64,000 bases of DNA from an uncultured Collinsella sp. (GCA_900542825.1 UQOY01000004.1:62001-126000), one strand, 5' to 3'; positions 7,759-16,939 are shown, counted from the stretch's first letter. Numbers and translations: made by a program. Notes: generated by a model from the letters alone, not told the origin.

Positions 7759-9279
7759 CTACGATTGACGGTAATGGTCGAAGAAGTCGGCGAGGTCTTC
7801 GAGAGACTCTTTGAGCACTTCCATGCGCGGCAGGTACACGATGCGGAAGTGGTCGGGCTCGCCCCAGTTAAAGCCGCCGCCGCGCGTGATCAGGATCTTC
7901 TTCTCGTGCAGCAGGTCGAGGGCAAACTGCTCGTCATCGGTGATGTTGAACTTCTTAACATCCATCTTGGGGAAGATATAGAACGCCGCGCGCGGCTTAA
8001 CCACCGAGATGCCGTCAATCTTGTTGAGCGCCTCATACACAAAGTTGCGCTGCTCGTAAACACGACCGCCGGGGCGGATGTAGTCGTTGACCGACTGATG
8101 GCCGCCGAGCGCTGTCTGGACGATCGACTGAGCCGGCACGTTGGAGCACAGGCGCATGTTCGAGAGCATGTTGATGCCCATGATGAAGTCGCTCATGCAG
8201 CGCTGGTTGCCCGAAAGCACCATCCAGCCAATGCGATAGCCCGCGATCATGTGCGACTTGGAAAGGCCGCTAAACGTAATGCAGGGCAGATCGGGGGCGA
8301 GCGATGCAATGGAGACATGCTCGTAGCCGTCCATGCACAGGCGGTCATAGATCTCGTCGGCAAAAATCATGAGCTGGTGCCTGCGCGCAATCTCAACGAT
8401 GCCCTCGAGCACCTCGCGCGGGTAGACCGAGCCCGTGGGGTTGTTGGGGTTGATGATGACGAGGGCCTTGGTCGCGCTCGTGATCTTGGACTCCATATCC
8501 TGCAGGTCGGGATACCAATCCGCTTGTTCATCGCACAGATAGTGCACGGGATGGCCGCCGGCAAGGGTTGCGCACGCCGTCCAGAGCGGATAGTCGGGGC
8601 TGGGGATCAGAATCTCGTCGCCATTGTCGAGCAGCGCGTTCATCGAAAGCTGAATGAGCTCGGACACGCCGTTGCCCGTGTAGATATGTTCCATCTGAAC
8701 ATTGGGCAGGCCTTTGATCTGCGAGTACTGCATGATCGCCTTGCGCGCAGAGAACAGGCCGCGCGAGTTGGAATAGCCTTCGCAGTCGGGCAGCTGCTGG
8801 CGCATGTCCTTGATAACCTCGTCGGGCGTGCGGAAACCGAAGGGCGCCGGGTTGCCGATATTGAGCTTGAGGATGCGCTCGCCCTCGTCCTCCATACGGG
8901 CAGCCTCGTCGACAACGGGACCGCGCACGTCATACAGGACGTTCTCGAGTTTGGCGGATTTAGAAAAAGTACGCATGGTGGTGCTCCTTGCAATTTGAGC
9001 TGAGGGATGGGGTTCGGGCTTGGAATCGTTGCGGGGCGATGATTTCTCGCCTTGGTCGGCGTCACCGGCGAGCAGCCAGGTAACATCGACCTCCAAAATA
9101 CGGGCGAGCAGCTCTGCCACATCACGCCGCGGGATCGTCTTGCCGCTCACATATTGGCTCATCTGACTCTTGCCGAGTTTTTTGCCGAGCATCTCCGATG
9201 CACGAATCACGTCCGACTGTCGAACGTCGTGATCGGACATAGCCTGTCGCAGGCGATCGCTAAACGTCTCTTGGGCCAC
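7759..9279 (-). CDS. XRE helix-turn-helix fused to class I aminotransferase
   Basis: A 506-residue fusion. Residues about 5-75 are a Cro/CI-type helix-turn-helix (RQSDVIRASEMLGKKLGKSQ and following MSQYVSGK). After a linker, residues about 110-506 are a complete PLP-dependent aminotransferase of the alanine/aspartate type, with NPNNPTG, FADEIYD and the PLP lysine in SGLSKSHMIAGYRIGW. The aminotransferase looks catalytically intact, unlike MocR proteins, which also use a GntR rather than XRE domain. GTG at 9279 is chosen because AAGGAGG lies just upstream; the frame extends 13 codons further without a ribosome site. Three AAAGTTCAATTT copies upstream suggest autoregulation. Confidence 0.9.
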   Translation of the reverse strand: MAQETFSDRLRQAMSDHDVRQSDVIRASEMLGKKLGKSQMSQYVSGKTIPRRDVAELLARILEVDVTWLLAGDADQGEKSSPRNDSKPEPHPSAQIARSTTMRTFSKSAKLENVLYDVRGPVVDEAARMEDEGERILKLNIGNPAPFGFRTPDEVIKDMRQQLPDCEGYSNSRGLFSARKAIMQYSQIKGLPNVQMEHIYTGNGVSELIQLSMNALLDNGDEILIPSPDYPLWTACATLAGGHPVHYLCDEQADWYPDLQDMESKITSATKALVIINPNNPTGSVYPREVLEGIVEIARRHQLMIFADEIYDRLCMDGYEHVSIASLAPDLPCITFSGLSKSHMIAGYRIGWMVLSGNQRCMSDFIMGINMLSNMRLCSNVPAQSIVQTALGGHQSVNDYIRPGGRVYEQRNFVYEALNKIDGISVVKPRAAFYIFPKMDVKKFNITDDEQFALDLLHEKKILITRGGGFNWGEPDHFRIVYLPRMEVLKESLEDLADFFDHYRQS

Positions 9280-9297
9280 TAGAACCTCCTTGCTGGC

Positions 9298-9382
9298 AAA
9301 GTTCAATTTATAGAACACGAATTGAACTAAAGTTCAATTTAGCAAGCAGTATAGCGCCGTACCTCATTCAAAAGTTCAATTT
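9298..9382. promoter_or_regulatory. Three phased AAAGTTCAATTT operator copies
   Basis: Identical 12-mers AAAGTTCAATTT occur at 9298-9309, 9329-9340 and 9371-9382, 31 and 42 bp apart, close to three and four DNA turns. An inverted copy GAATTGAACT at 9319-9328 makes a palindrome with the middle one. They lie immediately upstream of the XRE-aminotransferase start, in its promoter region, and probably bind its own helix-turn-helix domain. Confidence 0.7.
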
Positions 9383-9441
9383 CATAAGAAAACGTACCGA
9401 ACTCCGAGATTTGCCCAAAGCGGACAATGACGCGCACGCGT

Positions 9442-10299
9442 TTAGAGGTATTCAAGGAATCGAGCCGCCGCAAGCGAAATGTCAGCGGTGCGGTATATGG
9501 CGTTGATCTGCCGACGAGGATGTCCCTCGAGCGGGCGCACGGCAACATCGAACTGACAGCGGCGCAAGATGAGAGCCGGAAGAATGCTCACGCCCAGACC
9601 GTCCTCGACCATGGCCATAATCGCATAATCATCCCAGGTCGACAGCTTAGAGCGAACCGCCAGGCCCGCGCGGCGAAACAACGGCGTAATCTCGTCGTCG
9701 CTACCGCGTTCCAGCAGAATAAACTGCTCGTTGGCCAAATCGGCAAGGGAAACGACCTCCGCGGTGGCAAGCGAGGAGTCCGCTGGCACCACGGCCATCA
9801 GCTCGTCTTGCACCAACGGCCGCGACGCCATGCCGGCGCCGCGTGGTTCGCGCGGGATAAAGCCCAGATCGCAGCGGCCTTCCGCCGCCCATTGTTCGAT
9901 CTCGGAGTAATCACCCATCAGCAGCTCGTAATCGACATCCGGGTGATCGGCGCGAAACCGCGCGATCACCGGCGGCAGCACATGGGTCGCCACACTCGAA
10001 AACGTACCGATACAGATCTTGCCACGCATGAGCCCCCGCATCTCGTCCACGCGTCGCTGCAAGCGAGTGAATTCCTCGCATAGCGCCTCGACCGCCGGCA
10101 TGACCTGCCGCCCGTCGGCAGAAAGCACCACGCCCTCGCGGCTGCGATCAAGTACCTTAAAACCCCAGTCTGCCTCAAGGTCGCCCACCATACGGCTCAC
10201 GCCTGACTGCGAATAGCTCAGCCGCTCTGCAGCACGCGTAAAGCTGCCGGCACGCACCGTCTCGAGCAGCACTTGCATCTTTTGAATATTGGTCTCCAC
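9442..10299 (-). CDS. LysR-family transcriptional regulator
   Basis: A 285-residue regulator with an N-terminal winged helix (SFTRAAERLSYSQSGVSRMV is the recognition region) and a periplasmic-binding-like effector domain. It is divergent from an EamA exporter/importer gene 118 bp away, its most likely target. A GTG at 10299 with AAGGTGGGG upstream is preferred to an ATG seven codons earlier that has no ribosome site; either is possible. The effector-domain stretch DDYAIMAMVEDGLGVS is nearly repeated in the second LysR at 57.4 kb, which also faces an EamA gene. Confidence 0.88.
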   Translation of the reverse strand: METNIQKMQVLLETVRAGSFTRAAERLSYSQSGVSRMVGDLEADWGFKVLDRSREGVVLSADGRQVMPAVEALCEEFTRLQRRVDEMRGLMRGKICIGTFSSVATHVLPPVIARFRADHPDVDYELLMGDYSEIEQWAAEGRCDLGFIPREPRGAGMASRPLVQDELMAVVPADSSLATAEVVSLADLANEQFILLERGSDDEITPLFRRAGLAVRSKLSTWDDYAIMAMVEDGLGVSILPALILRRCQFDVAVRPLEGHPRRQINAIYRTADISLAAARFLEYL

Positions 10300-10417
10300 G
10301 GCACGTCCCCACCTTTGCATGAGTTTTTGTCATGTCATCCATGCATTATATTCGCTTTTCTTCTAAAGCCACCTCACCCATAGTGAACATGCTCGGATAT
10401 AGAGGGGATGTCAGCGC

Positions 10418-11329
10418 ATGAACAACGGACTGTTTACGTACTTAGCAGCATTACTATTGTTTGGCTCCAACGGCATCATCGCCGCTGCCATCGCGCTGCC
10501 GAGCTCCGATATCGTGCTACTACGCACGTTTTTGGGCGCACTCTCGCTTGTCACCATCCTCGCCATCACCCAACGCCATAAGTTGCAGGCGCCATCTCGT
10601 CCCCGCGAAGCCGCAGCCCTCCTCCTCTCGGGAGCCGCGCTGGGCGCTAGCTGGATTTTTCTGTTCCGCGCCTACCAGACGATCGGCGTCGGCGTATCCT
10701 CGCTGCTGTACTACTGCGGCCCCATCATTGTCATGGCGCTCTCCCCGCTCGTCTTTGGCGAAAAGCTGACCGGCGGCAAAATCGCCGGCTTTATCGCCGT
10801 TGCTTGCGGTGCTTTTCTCATTGCAGCGCAAGGTCTAGGCGGCAATATGCCCATTGCTGGTATCGCCTGTGGAATCGCCTCGGCATTTTGCTATGCGCTG
10901 ATGGTCATCGCCAGCAAGGGTGCGCCACACATCGAAGGCCTCGAAAACTCCACGCTCCAGGTGAGCGCCGCCTTTGTGACCGCGCTGGTCCTCACGCTCA
11001 TCACGCAGGGCGCCCCCTCGTTCTTCTCCCCCAGCATCGCCGCAGGCATCGATTGGCGCGCCGTCGCTATGCTCGGCGCCGTCAACACCGGTATCGGTTG
11101 CCTGCTCTACTTTAGTGCCGTCGCCAAGTTGCCCGTCCAGACCGTCGCCGTCGTCGGCTACCTCGAGCCGCTTTCGGCCGTCGTGTTCTCGGCCGTCCTT
11201 TTAGGCGAAGCCATAACACCGGTCCGTCTGATGGGTGCCGCACTTATCATCGGCGGCGCGATTTTTTGCGAACTCGCCGGCAAACGCGCAAACGCCAAGG
11301 CTGGCGTCGCCCAGCCAGCACGTGCTTAA
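10418..11329 (+). CDS. EamA-family (DMT) transporter
   Basis: A 303-residue membrane protein with about ten hydrophobic segments and the duplicated EamA arrangement, including LLYYCGPIIVMALSPLVFGE in the first half and GYLEPLSAVVFSAVLLGE in the second, the conserved region that precedes the last helices. Family members export amino acids or other metabolites; the substrate is unknown. The divergent LysR gene probably controls it. A 10-bp hairpin lies downstream before kup. Confidence 0.88.
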   Translation: MNNGLFTYLAALLLFGSNGIIAAAIALPSSDIVLLRTFLGALSLVTILAITQRHKLQAPSRPREAAALLLSGAALGASWIFLFRAYQTIGVGVSSLLYYCGPIIVMALSPLVFGEKLTGGKIAGFIAVACGAFLIAAQGLGGNMPIAGIACGIASAFCYALMVIASKGAPHIEGLENSTLQVSAAFVTALVLTLITQGAPSFFSPSIAAGIDWRAVAMLGAVNTGIGCLLYFSAVAKLPVQTVAVVGYLEPLSAVVFSAVLLGEAITPVRLMGAALIIGGAIFCELAGKRANAKAGVAQPARA

Positions 11330-11363
11330 TAGCCCCTGCTTTGAAATGCCACCTGCGTACGTG

Positions 11364-11387
11364 AATAATCCCCAGATGGGGATTATT
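11364..11387. terminator. Perfect 10-bp hairpin between the transporter and kup
   Basis: AATAATCCCC and GGGGATTATT flank an AGAT loop. There is no T tract behind it, so it could be a terminator, an attenuator in the kup leader, or one of the palindromic repeats common in this window. Confidence 0.5.
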
Positions 11388-11486
11388 GTCTAAAACACCC
11401 CGATGTGCCAAACTGCTCTTATATGTATAAAGATGGCATAAAGGTCTACTGCTCTTGTCAGAGGCCAGATGTCTAAGGGAGTCCAC

Positions 11487-13718
11487 GTGGCACACAACAA
11501 GCTGGAGGCAAGCCTCCAAGACCAGCGTAGTCAAGGCGGGCATGGAGCCATTCCCCTCTCCGCTGGCATGCTGCTCGTAACGCTCGGCGTCGTCTATGGC
11601 GACATCGGCACGAGCCCCATGTACACCATGAAATCAATCGTCGCCAACAACGGCGGCATCGGTACCGTCAGCGAGGACATGATCTTAGGAGCGCTTTCGC
11701 TCGTCATCTGGACCATGACGCTCGTGACCACGGTCAAGTACGTGGTTATCGCCATGAAGGCCGATAACCACAACGAGGGCGGCATCTTCGCCCTGTTTAG
11801 CTTGGTGCGTAAAGTGGCGCCGTGGCTGATCCTTCCCGCCATGATCGGCGGCGCGGCACTGCTCGCCGACGGCATCCTCACCCCCGCCGTCACGGTTACC
11901 ACGGCCATCGAGGGCTTGCGCACTATCGAGTGGGGCCACGCGCTTTTGGGCGACGGGCAAACCAACGTCATCATTATTACCATCATCATTATCTGCGGGC
12001 TGTTTGCCATGCAGCGCGCCGGCACCTCGTCAATCGGCAAGCTCTTCGGTCCGCTCATGACACTATGGTTCCTTTTCCTGGCGGGCGCCGGCTTGTTCAA
12101 CATGCTCGGCAACCTGTCCATCTTGCGCGCGCTCAACCCCATCCGTGGCATCATGTTCCTGTTCTCGCCCATCAACCATTCGGGCATCATGGTGCTCGGC
12201 TTCGTCTTTCTGTCGACGACCGGCGCCGAGGCCCTCTACTCGGATATGGGTCATGTGGGCAAGGCCAACATCTACGCATCCTGGCCGTTTGTTAAGGCGG
12301 CCCTCATCCTTAACTATCTGGGCCAAGGAGCTTGGCTGCTCGCCAACAACTCCAATCCCCAGATGCTCGCAATGGATATCGTCAACCCGTTCTACATGAT
12401 GCTTCCCGAGCCCCTGCGCCCCTTTGCCATCGTGCTTTCGGCCGTGGCGGCCATCATCGCCTCGCAGGCGCTCATCACCGGCTCGTTCTCGCTGGTATCC
12501 GAGGCCACGCGCCTCAACCTTATGCCGCATCTGCGCATCCACTACCCCAGCGACACCAAGGGCCAGCTCTATATTCCGCTCGTCAACAACATCATGTGGG
12601 TCGGCTGCATCTTCATCGTGCTGCTGTTCCAAAACTCCGAGCGCATGGAGAGCGCCTACGGCCTCGCCATTACCGTGACCATGCTCATGACCACGACGCT
12701 TTTGACGAGCTACATCGCCGGCATCCTCAAGCACAAGCTGGGTGCCTGCGTCTTCGCCCTGCTCTTCGGTGCCATTGAGCTGTGCTTCTTCGCCTCGTGC
12801 CTCACCATGTTCTTTGACGGCGGCTACGTCATGATCTTCTTGGCCTCGCTGCTGTTTGGCCTTATGTATGTGTGGCGCCGCGGCACCGCCATCGAGCGCA
12901 CGCAAACGATCCTGCTGCCCGTCTCCAAGTACATTGACCAGCTCGACCGCCTGCGTAACGACGAGACCTACCCCGTGCTCGCCGACAATCTGGTGTTCCT
13001 CACCAACAGCCCCGACCCGCTCACGCTCGACCGCGACGTGCTCTATTCCATCCTTGACAAGCATCCCAAGCGCGCCAAGGCATACTGGTTCATCAACGTG
13101 CACGTTACCGATGAGCCCTATACGCACGAGTATTCCGTCGAGACCTTTGGCACGGACTTTTTGTTCCGCGTGCGCCTGGACCTGGGCTTTAAGGTCAACC
13201 AGCGCATCAACGCCTACCTGCGTCAGATCGTCGGCGACCTGATGGCCTCGGGTGAGCTGCCGCCGCAGCACCACACCTATTCCATCTACGAGACACGCGG
13301 CAACGTGGGCGATTTCCGTTTTTGCATGCTGCGTAAGATGCTTGCCCCCGAAACGGACATCAACCGCAATGACCACCGCGTCATGGCCATCAAGTACGCC
13401 GTCCGCCGCGCCTGCGGAAGCCCGGCACGCTGGTACGGTCTTGAGAACTCGGCCATCATCATCGAGTACGTGCCCCTCTTTGCCCGTATGCGTCCGGCAG
13501 TCAAGCTTGTACGCACCCAGGTGCCGCTCGAGGTTCAGATCGAAGAGGCCGAGGAAATGGAAGTCGATATCTTCTCGGACGACCTGGTCAACGGCAACGA
13601 AGCCGGTAGGAACATGAACGTCGACCCCACCGAGTTGCTCGAGAGCGTCGCCGATACGCCCGAACAGCAACTGCTCGACGGCCTCGAGAGCGAACAGCTC
13701 AACGACGCCAACTTCTAG
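11487..13718 (+). CDS. kup: Kup/HAK potassium uptake protein
   Basis: A 743-residue K+/H+ symporter of the plasma membrane. Family signatures are VVYGDIGTSPMYT in the first helix, DNHNEGGIFALFSL and ADGILTPAVTVTTA; about twelve membrane segments occupy residues 20-455 and the remainder is the cytoplasmic domain typical of full-length Kup. GTG at 11487 is preferred because TAAGGGAG lies 5 bp before it; an in-frame ATG six codons upstream lacks a good site. I saw no c-di-AMP riboswitch upstream. The C-terminus is very acidic and ends close to a strong terminator. Confidence 0.95.
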   Translation: MAHNKLEASLQDQRSQGGHGAIPLSAGMLLVTLGVVYGDIGTSPMYTMKSIVANNGGIGTVSEDMILGALSLVIWTMTLVTTVKYVVIAMKADNHNEGGIFALFSLVRKVAPWLILPAMIGGAALLADGILTPAVTVTTAIEGLRTIEWGHALLGDGQTNVIIITIIIICGLFAMQRAGTSSIGKLFGPLMTLWFLFLAGAGLFNMLGNLSILRALNPIRGIMFLFSPINHSGIMVLGFVFLSTTGAEALYSDMGHVGKANIYASWPFVKAALILNYLGQGAWLLANNSNPQMLAMDIVNPFYMMLPEPLRPFAIVLSAVAAIIASQALITGSFSLVSEATRLNLMPHLRIHYPSDTKGQLYIPLVNNIMWVGCIFIVLLFQNSERMESAYGLAITVTMLMTTTLLTSYIAGILKHKLGACVFALLFGAIELCFFASCLTMFFDGGYVMIFLASLLFGLMYVWRRGTAIERTQTILLPVSKYIDQLDRLRNDETYPVLADNLVFLTNSPDPLTLDRDVLYSILDKHPKRAKAYWFINVHVTDEPYTHEYSVETFGTDFLFRVRLDLGFKVNQRINAYLRQIVGDLMASGELPPQHHTYSIYETRGNVGDFRFCMLRKMLAPETDINRNDHRVMAIKYAVRRACGSPARWYGLENSAIIIEYVPLFARMRPAVKLVRTQVPLEVQIEEAEEMEVDIFSDDLVNGNEAGRNMNVDPTELLESVADTPEQQLLDGLESEQLNDANF

Positions 13719-13739
13719 CGACGTCACAAATCAACGACA

Positions 13740-13773
13740 GCGGCCCTGCATCTCACGGGAGACGCAGGGCCGC
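13740..13773. terminator. Terminator between kup and bile salt hydrolase
   Basis: GCGGCCCTGC (13740-13749) pairs with GCAGGGCCGC (13764-13773). It separates two convergent genes and can act in both directions. Confidence 0.8.
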
Positions 13774-13797
13774 TTTGCATTGCAGTAAAGCTAACGG

Positions 13798-14763
13798 CTA
13801 CGAACGACGCGGCTCGGGAACCACGAGCCTATCGGGGCTCGCGCCCTCGGCATCCATCAGGCTCACGTAGCGAATCGACGGATCCCCATACATCGCGTAG
13901 TAATAATTGCCCGTGCGCGCGCTAAAGCATCCGGTATAGATAGTCTTCTCGAACTTGCCATCGCCCATCCTGGACGCCCCCTCAATCATCACCACGCCCT
14001 CGAGTGAACGGAACATGCGGACGACGTTTTCGGTCTCGCTCTCCTTTTGCGGGTAATTGGCATTGAGGTACGCCGCCTTTACAAAACGGCTCGGCGAATA
14101 GCAGTCACCCGGAATGCCGCGCATGCCGGCACCGGCTCCATAAGGCTTAAGCTCGGCGCCACGCCACGTCGCCGTCTGCGGAAAATCGCTTGTGGCGGTG
14201 ATATAGGTGCGTAGGTTTTCCATGTGCCACGGGAAGGTCGGCTGGTTGGCAAGGGTGTCGACCGGATCGTCGTATACATGCAGGCCGCCAGCCATCATCT
14301 CGACCACGATGCTGCGCTGGCTGTCGCCGATAATCCAGTGGAGCAGCGATACGCCCAGTCCCTCTCCGGCAGATTTGGCGACAATCACCGTGTCGCGCAG
14401 CGCGGCCTCGACCTCATCGACCGTCGAGAACGTCGCTGACACCCACAGGGGAAACTCATAGGCCGCGATATTGGTCTTTCCATCAACCGGGCTCTCGGCA
14501 TACTCGGCATAGCCGGGAAAATTGAGTCCCGCTACAGCCAGACCCGCATCGTTGCCGCAGTCGAAAAACATGGGGTAGTTCTTGTAATCGATGCACATAC
14601 CGATCACCGCGTGTGCCGCCGTCGCGTCGTCGATAAACGAATACGGAATGTGAAACCCGCGCGGCATCACGCGAACCTGTTGGCCGTAGTCAAAGCTCCA
14701 GTCGAGGTTGCGGCCCAGATACATGTGACCAGAATTATCGGTAAATCGAATGCTCGTACACAT
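13798..14763 (-). CDS. bsh: Bile salt hydrolase / choloylglycine hydrolase family
   Basis: A 321-residue Ntn-hydrolase starting MCTSIRF, so removal of Met exposes the nucleophile Cys2. Arg18 and Asp21 (GRNLDW), Asn81 (GLNFPG), the NQPTFPW segment and the Arg of PSRFVKAAYL match the active-site set of bile salt hydrolases, which split glycine or taurine from conjugated bile acids. Penicillin V acylases share the fold; the match of all catalytic residues and the likely gut host favour the bile-salt role. CTAGGAGG precedes the ATG at 14763. An in-frame extension further upstream is rejected because the catalytic Cys must be residue 2. No signal peptide, so it is cytoplasmic. Confidence 0.92.
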   Translation of the reverse strand: MCTSIRFTDNSGHMYLGRNLDWSFDYGQQVRVMPRGFHIPYSFIDDATAAHAVIGMCIDYKNYPMFFDCGNDAGLAVAGLNFPGYAEYAESPVDGKTNIAAYEFPLWVSATFSTVDEVEAALRDTVIVAKSAGEGLGVSLLHWIIGDSQRSIVVEMMAGGLHVYDDPVDTLANQPTFPWHMENLRTYITATSDFPQTATWRGAELKPYGAGAGMRGIPGDCYSPSRFVKAAYLNANYPQKESETENVVRMFRSLEGVVMIEGASRMGDGKFEKTIYTGCFSARTGNYYYAMYGDPSIRYVSLMDAEGASPDRLVVPEPRRS

Positions 14764-14830
14764 AGCGCCTCCTAGCTTTACGTTCTTACTAAGTTCATTG
14801 TCACCAAACAAAAAGGCGCTAAACACAAAA

Positions 14831-14860
14831 GCCCGGACATGACAACAATGTCACGCCCGG
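14831..14860 (-). terminator. Terminator of the deformylase-like gene
   Basis: CCCGGACATGAC and ATGTCACGCCCGGG form an imperfect stem; read on the minus strand it is followed by CTTTTGTGTTT. It lies between the deformylase-like gene and bsh, so bsh has its own promoter. Confidence 0.65.
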
Positions 14861-14897
14861 GACAAAGACCGCAAATTCGGTTCCCAATTGAACCACT

Positions 14898-15317
14898 CTA
14901 GACGAGTTTGCCTAAGCAGTGGTCAATCATGTGTTGAATCATCTGCGCCTCGAAGCCCACAAAGTCCTGCTTGCGCTCGCGCATCTTGCCGTCGACGATC
15001 ACGTCATAAGCGACCTTGCACTTGATATAGCGCGTGGACTTGGTGACCTCATCGTGCGTCAGGCAGCTCTCCTCCATCTTGTTGGCGCCCAGGCCAAACA
15101 CCAGACGGGGGTTGTAGAGCACGTGGGGCTCGCCGGCGTCGTCCAGGTAGACGCAGACCTTCTTGGTAACGCCAATCTGGTTAGCGGCAAGGCAGCCGGC
15201 ATCGTCGAGCGACTTGATGGTATCGATCAGGTCCTGAGCAACCGACTCGTCCTCGACAGTCGCGACCTCGCAACGCTGGGACAGGATAGCCTCGTCGTGG
15301 CAAAGCTCTTTAATCAT
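14898..15317 (-). CDS. Peptide deformylase-like protein lacking the catalytic Glu
   Basis: A 139-residue member of the deformylase family. Motif 1 is GCLAANQIG (Gln47 present), motif 2 is EESCLT with metal ligand Cys85, and motif 3 is QHMIDH: both metal-ligand histidines (129 and 133) are kept but the catalytic Glu of HExxH is Met130. By family knowledge this should abolish or change deformylation. It may be a degenerate paralog with a different role or a peptide-binding protein. ATG at 15317 is used because GGAGG directly precedes it; an upstream ATG overlaps that ribosome site. Confidence 0.85.
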   Translation of the reverse strand: MIKELCHDEAILSQRCEVATVEDESVAQDLIDTIKSLDDAGCLAANQIGVTKKVCVYLDDAGEPHVLYNPRLVFGLGANKMEESCLTHDEVTKSTRYIKCKVAYDVIVDGKMRERKQDFVGFEAQMIQHMIDHCLGKLV

Positions 15318-15510
15318 ACGTTCCTCCATAGGGGTCGTTGTAACCGCTTAAGTATACGGTACCCACACATTTTCATGCGAAAAATACCGTCCGTCTGCTG
15401 CAAAGCGCCGAACATCAACATGCGAGGAACAACAGCGTCGTAAAGGGACTATAGTGGGAGCGTTCGTGTCGATCGGCCTAAACTCGGGGCCGAACAAGGA
15501 AAGGGTATGC

Positions 15511-16824
15511 ATGGACGAACTATTTCACGTCAGTGAGCGCAAGTCCACAATCGGGACCGAACTTCGCGCTGGACTGACAACATTCCTGGCGATGGCCTAC
15601 ATCATCGCCGTCAACCCCGCAGTGCTCTCGAGCGCTGGCATCGATGCGGGAGCGCTCGCCTGCGCCACTTGCCTGGGCGCCGGCATCATGACCATCTGCA
15701 TGGGCATCTTTGCAAACCGCCCGCTCGCCTGCGCGTCGGGCCTGGGCATCAACGCCATGATCGCGGGCATCGCCACCACCATGTGCGGCGGTGACTGGCA
15801 CGTGGCCATGAGCGTTATCTTCCTCGAAGGCATCGTCATCTTGCTGCTCGTCCTGTGCGGCCTGCGCGAGGCCATCATGGACGCCATCCCCGTGGTCCTG
15901 CGCCACGCCATCTCGGTGGGTCTGGGCCTGTTTATCGCCATGATCGGCCTGTGCGACGCCGGCATCATCACCGCTGGTGCCGGTACGCTCGTCGGCCTGG
16001 GCGACATCGCCTCCCCCACCTTTATCGTCGGCATCATCTCCATCATCGTGACGGTTGCCCTGGCTTCCCGCAACGTGCCGGGCTCGCTGCTCATCGGCAT
16101 CATCGTCGCCGTTATCGCCGGTATCCCGCTGGGCGTCACCCATGCGCCCGAGGGCCTCATCGCACCGCTCGACTTCTCGACCTTTGGCGCCCCGTTTGCC
16201 AGCACCGCCGATGGCAACATGGCCATCGTGAAGGTTCTGACCGACCCGATGTTGCTCGTCGTTGCCTTCTCGCTGCTCATGAGCGACTTCTTCGACACCA
16301 TGGGCACCGCCATGGCCGTCGCCAAGCAGGGCGAGTTCCTGACCGAGGACGGCAACGTCGAGGACATCCGCCCCATCTTGGTCGTCGACTCCGTGGCCGC
16401 TGCTGCCGGTGGCTTTATGGGCGTCTCCTCCATCACCACCTTCGTCGAGTCCACCTCTGGCGCTGCCGACGGTGGCCGCACGGGTCTCACCTCCGTCACC
16501 ACCGGCGTGCTGTTCATTCTCGCCGCGTTCTTCTCCCCCATCGTCACCATCGTTTCCAGCGCCGCCACCTGCGGTGCTCTGGTCTACGTCGGCTACCTCA
16601 TGATGAGCGAGGCCTCCGAGATCGACTGGTCCGACGTGTCGCAGGGTTTCCCGGCGTTCATGATTGTCGCCGGCGTGCCCTTCACCTACTCCATCTCTGC
16701 CGGCATTGGCCTGGGCTTTATCGCCTACGTGATCGTCGCGCTCTTTAAGGGCGAGGCCTCCAAGATCAAGCCGCTCATGTGGATCGCAGCCCTTGCCTTC
16801 CTCGTCTACTTCTTTGTAGCGTAA
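15511..16824 (+). CDS. NCS2-family purine (adenine/guanine/hypoxanthine) permease, AzgA type
   Basis: A 437-residue permease with about 12-14 membrane segments. TFLAMAYIIAVNPAVLSSAG at the N-terminus and the LLMSDFFDTMGTAMAVAKQG stretch are characteristic of the AzgA/PbuG branch that imports purine bases by proton symport. GTSSITTFVES-like residues (GVSSITTFVESTSG) complete the substrate site. AAGGAAAGGG precedes ATG 15511. No purine riboswitch was found in the 193-bp upstream gap. Its last 15 codons and terminator were copied downstream by a tandem duplication (see 18839-18886). Confidence 0.93.
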   Translation: MDELFHVSERKSTIGTELRAGLTTFLAMAYIIAVNPAVLSSAGIDAGALACATCLGAGIMTICMGIFANRPLACASGLGINAMIAGIATTMCGGDWHVAMSVIFLEGIVILLLVLCGLREAIMDAIPVVLRHAISVGLGLFIAMIGLCDAGIITAGAGTLVGLGDIASPTFIVGIISIIVTVALASRNVPGSLLIGIIVAVIAGIPLGVTHAPEGLIAPLDFSTFGAPFASTADGNMAIVKVLTDPMLLVVAFSLLMSDFFDTMGTAMAVAKQGEFLTEDGNVEDIRPILVVDSVAAAAGGFMGVSSITTFVESTSGAADGGRTGLTSVTTGVLFILAAFFSPIVTIVSSAATCGALVYVGYLMMSEASEIDWSDVSQGFPAFMIVAGVPFTYSISAGIGLGFIAYVIVALFKGEASKIKPLMWIAALAFLVYFFVA

Positions 16825-16850
16825 CGGCAAAGCTGCCAAAGCAGAACACC

Positions 16851-16885
16851 AAAGCGCGGAGTCGCATCGAGCGGCTCCGCGCTTT
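16851..16885 (+). terminator. Terminator of the purine permease
   Basis: AAAGCGCGGAGTCGC and GCGGCTCCGCGCTTT form a strong hairpin ending GCTTT. A near-copy occurs at 18913-18947 as part of the duplicated segment. Confidence 0.85.
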
Positions 16886-16939
16886 GCTTTTAAAGCCAGG
16901 CATCGCACGGACGCGCGATATATTGCTTCCCAAGTTTTG

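Noticed and set aside
12063..13727. Long antisense open frame across kup
   Set aside because: High-GC shadow of the kup coding strand: no ribosome site, no recognisable domain, His/Asp/Gly-rich composition typical of antisense frames. Similar long frames across prfC, the purine permease and the Tet(M)-like gene were dropped for the same reason.
15330..15510. Purine riboswitch before the NCS2 permease
   Set aside because: No conserved three-way junction sequence (TATA...loop-loop elements) could be found in the 193-bp gap.
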